A DNA stretch of 64,000 bases from Ktedonobacter racemifer DSM 44963 (lineage in GTDB: Bacteria; Chloroflexota; Ktedonobacteria; Ktedonobacterales; Ktedonobacteraceae): positions 124,001 through 188,000 of the forward strand of contig NZ_ADVG01000004.1 of the NCBI RefSeq assembly GCF_000178855.1. Reading direction: 5' to 3'. The notes beneath the pieces are model-generated. The model saw only the letters and a list, made by a program, of their open reading frames with translations, did not search any database and had not been told where the DNA came from. Numbering within the stretch: the stretch's first letter is position 1; the number at the start of each line of letters is the position of its first letter. A program made the position numbers and the translations under genes. Below, piece after piece: positions 60,593-64,000 of this stretch.

Positions 60593-60616
60593 GTCTCGGC
60601 GCCAAATAGCCGAGAC
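60593..60616 (-). terminator. Short hairpin after the propeller gene
   Basis: GTCTCGGC / GCCGAGAC, 8-bp stem with 8-base loop, directly at the 3' end of the minus-strand propeller gene. No T-run, so a weak terminator at best. Confidence 0.4.
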
Positions 60617-60617
60617 A

Positions 60618-62597
60618 TCAGCCTGGCAGGTGAATATGCGTTGGGAGGAGGATGCGCTGCAAGGCATACAAGGTGTGGTCAGAGGAACCTATGTAGACAA
60701 GGTCTTCATCGGTTGCGACTGAAGCATGGATCGCACCCCCTGTATGGTAACACCAACGTTTTTCCCCTGAGTGCGCGTTGAGCGCGTAGAGTAAGCCATC
60801 TTCCGAGCCTACATAGACCGTTTCCTCGAGAACTCGTGGTGAGGAGGCTACCGCGCCGCCCGTTCTATACTGCCAACGTTTCTCGCCCGAGTGCGCATCG
60901 AGCGCATACAGATGATGATCATGAGAACCAACGTACACGATGCCGCTGGCAACCGTAGGCGATGAATCCACAATGTCGCCTGTCTTGAACTCCCAGCGTT
61001 TCGTTCCCGTCTTGGCATCCAGGGCATAGAGCGTATGGTCGCGGGAGCCAACATAGAGGAGATCCTGATCCACAGTGGGTGAGGAATGGACGCCGCCGCC
61101 AGTCATGTACGACCATATCAGCGTTCCACGAGAGGCCTCCAGCGCATAGATCTGTTGGTCAAGCGAACCTATGTAGAGAACGCCATCGACGATACAGGGC
61201 GAGGAGGTGATGTTACTCGTCGTTTCATACTGCCAGAGTTCCTCTCCTGTCTCTATATCAAGCGCGTAGACGCAATGATCAGCTGAACCGACAAAGACCA
61301 TGCCGTTCCATATTCTGGGCGAAGAGATGATGTGCCCCGCGGTAAGGTAGCTCCACAGGATGGCTCCTGTGCTCGCGGCCAGGGCATAGAGCGTATAATC
61401 GTTTGACCCGATATAGACAACCTCACGTACGTCATGCGCCAGGGGCGAGGAGAAGACCTCTTCTCCAGTTTCTATGCGCCATTGTACCTCGCCGGTTTCG
61501 GTCCTGAGCGCATAGACGTTATGATCCGTTGAGCCAACGTAGACCATGCCGCTGGCGATTGCGGGCGATGATTCGATAGCGTTACCGGTGGGAAAGGTCC
61601 ACAGGCGGTCACTGGTGAAGCTGTAGAGGGAGGTGTCGGTGGAAGAGACATACAAGATGCCATCCGCAATGACTGGCGAGGTATCGATTGGCCCGTTGGT
61701 CGCGTAGCTCCAGAGTTTCTCGCCTGTGAGTGCATCCAGGGCATAGCAGAAATGGTCTAGAGAGCCCGCAAACAGGACCTCATCTGAGAGCGTCGGCGGC
61801 GCGAGAAGAGGCCCGGCAGTTGTATACTGCCATCTCAGCACACCAAAATTTGCCTCTAGCGCATAGAGCGTGCAATCATTGGAGCCAACATAGACTATGC
61901 CGTAGGCTATGGTCGGTGATGCGAGAAGAGCGTCGCGGGTGGTATAGCTCCAGATCTTCTGCCCAGCCTCACTATTGAGCGCATAGAGAGTGTGATCCCG
62001 CGAACCAAGGTAGACCATTTCATCTACCACGGCTGGAGAAGCGCGCAAGGTATCCTGGGTGGCATAACTCCAGATGATGACCCGGCGGATAGCGTCAAGG
62101 GCATAGAGCGTGTGTTTCACCGCGATGTAGAGAACGCCGTTGCTCACTGTTAAGGGCACGTGCACGCGTTCTTGCAAGTTATAGGACCAAAGCACGTCGC
62201 CTAGCGCGGCATCTAAAGCATACAGAGTGCGATCCGCGACAAGGTAGGCGGCCCCTTCGGCAATGGTTGGTGCGAATGGTAGCGGCCCTGTGGCCTGGTA
62301 ACGCCAGAGTACGCCGCCTGTTCTGGCTTCAAGCGCACAGACCGTGTAGTCAGAGGATGCGATATAGAGCACATCCTCAACCAGGGGAGGTGCGGCTAGG
62401 ATGTCGCCCTGCGCTCTGTAGCTCCAAAGCGGCGTGTGTGTATGCTTATCCAACGCGTAAAGTGTGCGGTCGCGCGTGGCAATGTAGAGAACGTCATCAT
62501 TCAGCAGCGGCGGCCATAGAGGTGTATCGCCAATCTGAAGCGTTCCGATCGGCCTCAGGTAGGGGACATTGTCCTTGTAGATTATGGAACGTTCCAT
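60618..62597 (-). CDS. PQQ-type beta-propeller repeat protein, 16 repeats
   Basis: 659 residues from ATG 62597 (AAGGAGAT nine bases ahead). Apart from ~20 N-terminal residues it consists of sixteen ~38-42 residue repeats of the form S-x-D-H-T-L-Y-A-L-D-A-x-T-G-x-x-x-W-x-Y-x-T-x-x-x-I-x-S-S-P-x-I-x-x-G-x-V-Y-V-G. These are PQQ/YWTD-like propeller blades, enough for two 8-bladed propellers. No signal peptide or anchor, so cytoplasmic. No PQQ-binding or catalytic domain is attached; probably a binding scaffold. Repeat identity is high, so recent internal duplication is likely. It follows the thioredoxin-reductase-like gene by 72 bases on the same strand. Confidence 0.88.
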   Translation of the reverse strand: MERSIIYKDNVPYLRPIGTLQIGDTPLWPPLLNDDVLYIATRDRTLYALDKHTHTPLWSYRAQGDILAAPPLVEDVLYIASSDYTVCALEARTGGVLWRYQATGPLPFAPTIAEGAAYLVADRTLYALDAALGDVLWSYNLQERVHVPLTVSNGVLYIAVKHTLYALDAIRRVIIWSYATQDTLRASPAVVDEMVYLGSRDHTLYALNSEAGQKIWSYTTRDALLASPTIAYGIVYVGSNDCTLYALEANFGVLRWQYTTAGPLLAPPTLSDEVLFAGSLDHFCYALDALTGEKLWSYATNGPIDTSPVIADGILYVSSTDTSLYSFTSDRLWTFPTGNAIESSPAIASGMVYVGSTDHNVYALRTETGEVQWRIETGEEVFSSPLAHDVREVVYIGSNDYTLYALAASTGAILWSYLTAGHIISSPRIWNGMVFVGSADHCVYALDIETGEELWQYETTSNITSSPCIVDGVLYIGSLDQQIYALEASRGTLIWSYMTGGGVHSSPTVDQDLLYVGSRDHTLYALDAKTGTKRWEFKTGDIVDSSPTVASGIVYVGSHDHHLYALDAHSGEKRWQYRTGGAVASSPRVLEETVYVGSEDGLLYALNAHSGEKRWCYHTGGAIHASVATDEDLVYIGSSDHTLYALQRILLPTHIHLPG

Positions 62598-62669
62598 GAT
62601 CCATCTCCTTAGCCGCACCCAGAGCGGCGTTTTGCGCACGTTAGGAGCAAAGCAATCATTTTACAGGCG

Positions 62670-63998
62670 TTAAGTTCTCAGGGCAGAATTATCCAGGTAA
62701 CGATGTATGAACATCACAGCCATGGATCCCTCTCCAACGCTGGAGGCAACACGCTTGACAGAACCGTGACGCACATCGCCCACGGCGAAGATTCCAGAGA
62801 TACTGGTCTCCAGGTGAAAGGGTTCGCGATTGAGTAGCCAACCCTTTGGAACCTGCCCTTCATGGACCAGGTCAGAGCCAGTTGGGATAAAGCCTTTCTC
62901 GTCCACCTGCACGACACCCCTTAGCCAGTTCGTGTGAGGTTCAGCCCCGATATAGATGAACAGGGCGGTCGCGGGCAGGGTTTGCTCTTCCTGAGTGATA
63001 TCATTGACAATCGTGATGCTTTCAAGGTGCTGCTTGCCCTGGACAGCGATAACACGTATACTGGTCTTGACCTCGATATTATTTGTGCTATCAATCTGAT
63101 CAATGAGATATCTGGACATATCCTTTGCGAGTGAGTCGGCGCGTACCAGCATTATCACGTGTCGGGCGTATTTCGCAAAGTAAATGGCAGCCTGTCCAGC
63201 AGAGTTCGCGCCACCAACGATATACACGTCTTCATCGATGCAGGCCATGGCCTCAGTGATTGAGCCTCCATAATAGACCCCTTTCCCCGTCAATCGCCCA
63301 ATTCCCTGCACATCCAGTCTACGATAGGAGACCCCACAGGCAAGTACGAGGACATGGCAGCGTAGCTCTGTGCCATCACTTAATTCAACACAGCGATACT
63401 GTCCATCCAAGCGCACTTTCGTAGCTTTTTGCGGTGTGACAATCTCCGCTCCAAAGCGTTTGGCCTGAATAACGGCGCGACACGCGAGATCACTTCCTGA
63501 TAACCCCGTCGGAAAACCGAGGTAGTTCTCGATCCGTGAACTGGTTCCTGCCTGTCCCCCCGGAGCCTCTTGCTCTATGAGCAGGGTATGCAGCCCCTCC
63601 GAGGCACCATAGACACCCGCGGCAAGCCCGGCAGGCCCGGAGCCAATGATGATCAAATCATAGAAAGGTTGCTCCGCGTGAGTCTTGAGATGGATTTTTT
63701 CCGCAAGCTGAACTAAGCTGGGTTTGATCAAGTAAGAGCCATCGGGACAGACCACAACCGGCAAATTTCTCTGGCTTAGACCCAACTGAGCCAGCACCTG
63801 ATTCGCCTCCGAACTATTTTCTATATAGAGCCATTGGTAGGGAATTCCATTGCGCGCCAGGAAGTCGCCAATCTCATGCATCTGAGGGGACCAGCGGTGC
63901 CCCACAAGGCGTAGCTGTGTCAATGATGTTTCGTAGAAAGCCAGCCAGTCTTCCAGTAGATCATCGAGCGCGGGATAGAGGTGGATTTCCGGCGGCTC
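62670..63998 (-). CDS. Thioredoxin-reductase-like flavoprotein of the REC-fused family, 5' end cut by window
   Basis: At least 442 residues; the frame continues to the window edge, so the TTG at 63923 is internal. First part: D-D-L-L-E-D-W-L-A-F-Y-E linker, then a glutaredoxin/thioredoxin-like module (L-R-L-V-G-H-R-W-S-P-Q-M-H-E-I-G-D-F-L-A-R-N). Then FAD binding G-S-G-P-A-G-L-A-A-G, A-P-G-G-Q-A, NADPH binding V-G-G-A-N-S-A-G-Q-A and the final F-A-V-G-D-V-R. This matches the response regulator/thioredoxin-disulfide reductase fusions; the receiver domain would lie beyond the window. The redox C-x-x-C of true thioredoxin reductase is replaced by Y-Y-G-G-S-I-T-E-A, so the electron acceptor must differ. 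Confidence 0.85.
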   Translation of the reverse strand, partial: EPPEIHLYPALDDLLEDWLAFYETSLTQLRLVGHRWSPQMHEIGDFLARNGIPYQWLYIENSSEANQVLAQLGLSQRNLPVVVCPDGSYLIKPSLVQLAEKIHLKTHAEQPFYDLIIIGSGPAGLAAGVYGASEGLHTLLIEQEAPGGQAGTSSRIENYLGFPTGLSGSDLACRAVIQAKRFGAEIVTPQKATKVRLDGQYRCVELSDGTELRCHVLVLACGVSYRRLDVQGIGRLTGKGVYYGGSITEAMACIDEDVYIVGGANSAGQAAIYFAKYARHVIMLVRADSLAKDMSRYLIDQIDSTNNIEVKTSIRVIAVQGKQHLESITIVNDITQEEQTLPATALFIYIGAEPHTNWLRGVVQVDEKGFIPTGSDLVHEGQVPKGWLLNREPFHLETSISGIFAVGDVRHGSVKRVASSVGEGSMAVMFIHRYLDNSALRT

Positions 63999-64000
63999 CC

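Overview
The window looks like chromosomal DNA of a soil bacterium of the phylum Chloroflexota, most likely class Ktedonobacteria. This is inferred from gene content, not from an rRNA gene, since none is present. The pointers are a HspR-type heat-shock operon, an F420-type luciferase-like oxidoreductase, an actinomycete-like type II polyketide synthase in DNA of only moderate GC, a REC-type thioredoxin reductase, a giant PQQ-type beta-propeller, and a very high load of degenerate IS elements of many families.

Layout. 1-10.9 kb: the end of an MFS transporter, an IS5 element, a gene cassette between 97-bp inverted repeats, a ribosomal-protection (Tet/Otr-like) GTPase, a TnsA-like fragment, a frameshifted methyltransferase, a group II intron without an ORF, and an IS3 element sitting at the 5' end of an IS6 element. 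10.9-18.7 kb: a minus-strand type II polyketide synthase operon (O-methyltransferase, KS-alpha, chain-length factor, ACP, metallo-beta-lactamase-fold protein, SRPBCC cyclase, ABM monooxygenase, CocE-like hydrolase), followed by a divergent MFS exporter candidate. 20.8-27.6 kb: a membrane/HAMP-like protein, a pentapeptide protein, an F420-type oxidoreductase and a secreted Ig-repeat protein. 27.6-36.2 kb: transposon graveyard with islands (DUF2891, VOC, nucleotidyltransferase) and a glycosyltransferase gene cut by an IS6 element. 36.2-49.6 kb: small regulator/enzyme pairs (AraC with RibD-like reductase, AraC with aldo-keto reductase, TetR with alpha/beta hydrolase, TetR with DUF308 protein), interspersed with long non-coding repeats, palindromes and IS remnants. 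49.9-64 kb: conserved housekeeping DNA with almost no mobile elements. It holds grpE-dnaK-(large hypothetical)-dnaJ-hspR-clpB and a pentapeptide gene, then a 16-repeat propeller and a thioredoxin-reductase-like flavoprotein that runs off the end.

How the genes fit together. The polyketide genes overlap or lie close together and form a plausible complete minimal PKS plus tailoring set with an export gene. The heat-shock genes are one operon with its own repressor, HspR, encoded between dnaJ and clpB. The regulator/enzyme pairs carry visible palindromic operators in the intervals. No tRNA, rRNA or CRISPR array was recognised. The strongest candidates for something new are the Chloroflexota type II PKS locus, the ORF-less group II intron with a duplicated 3' domain, and the cargo cassette bounded by 97-bp perfect inverted repeats.
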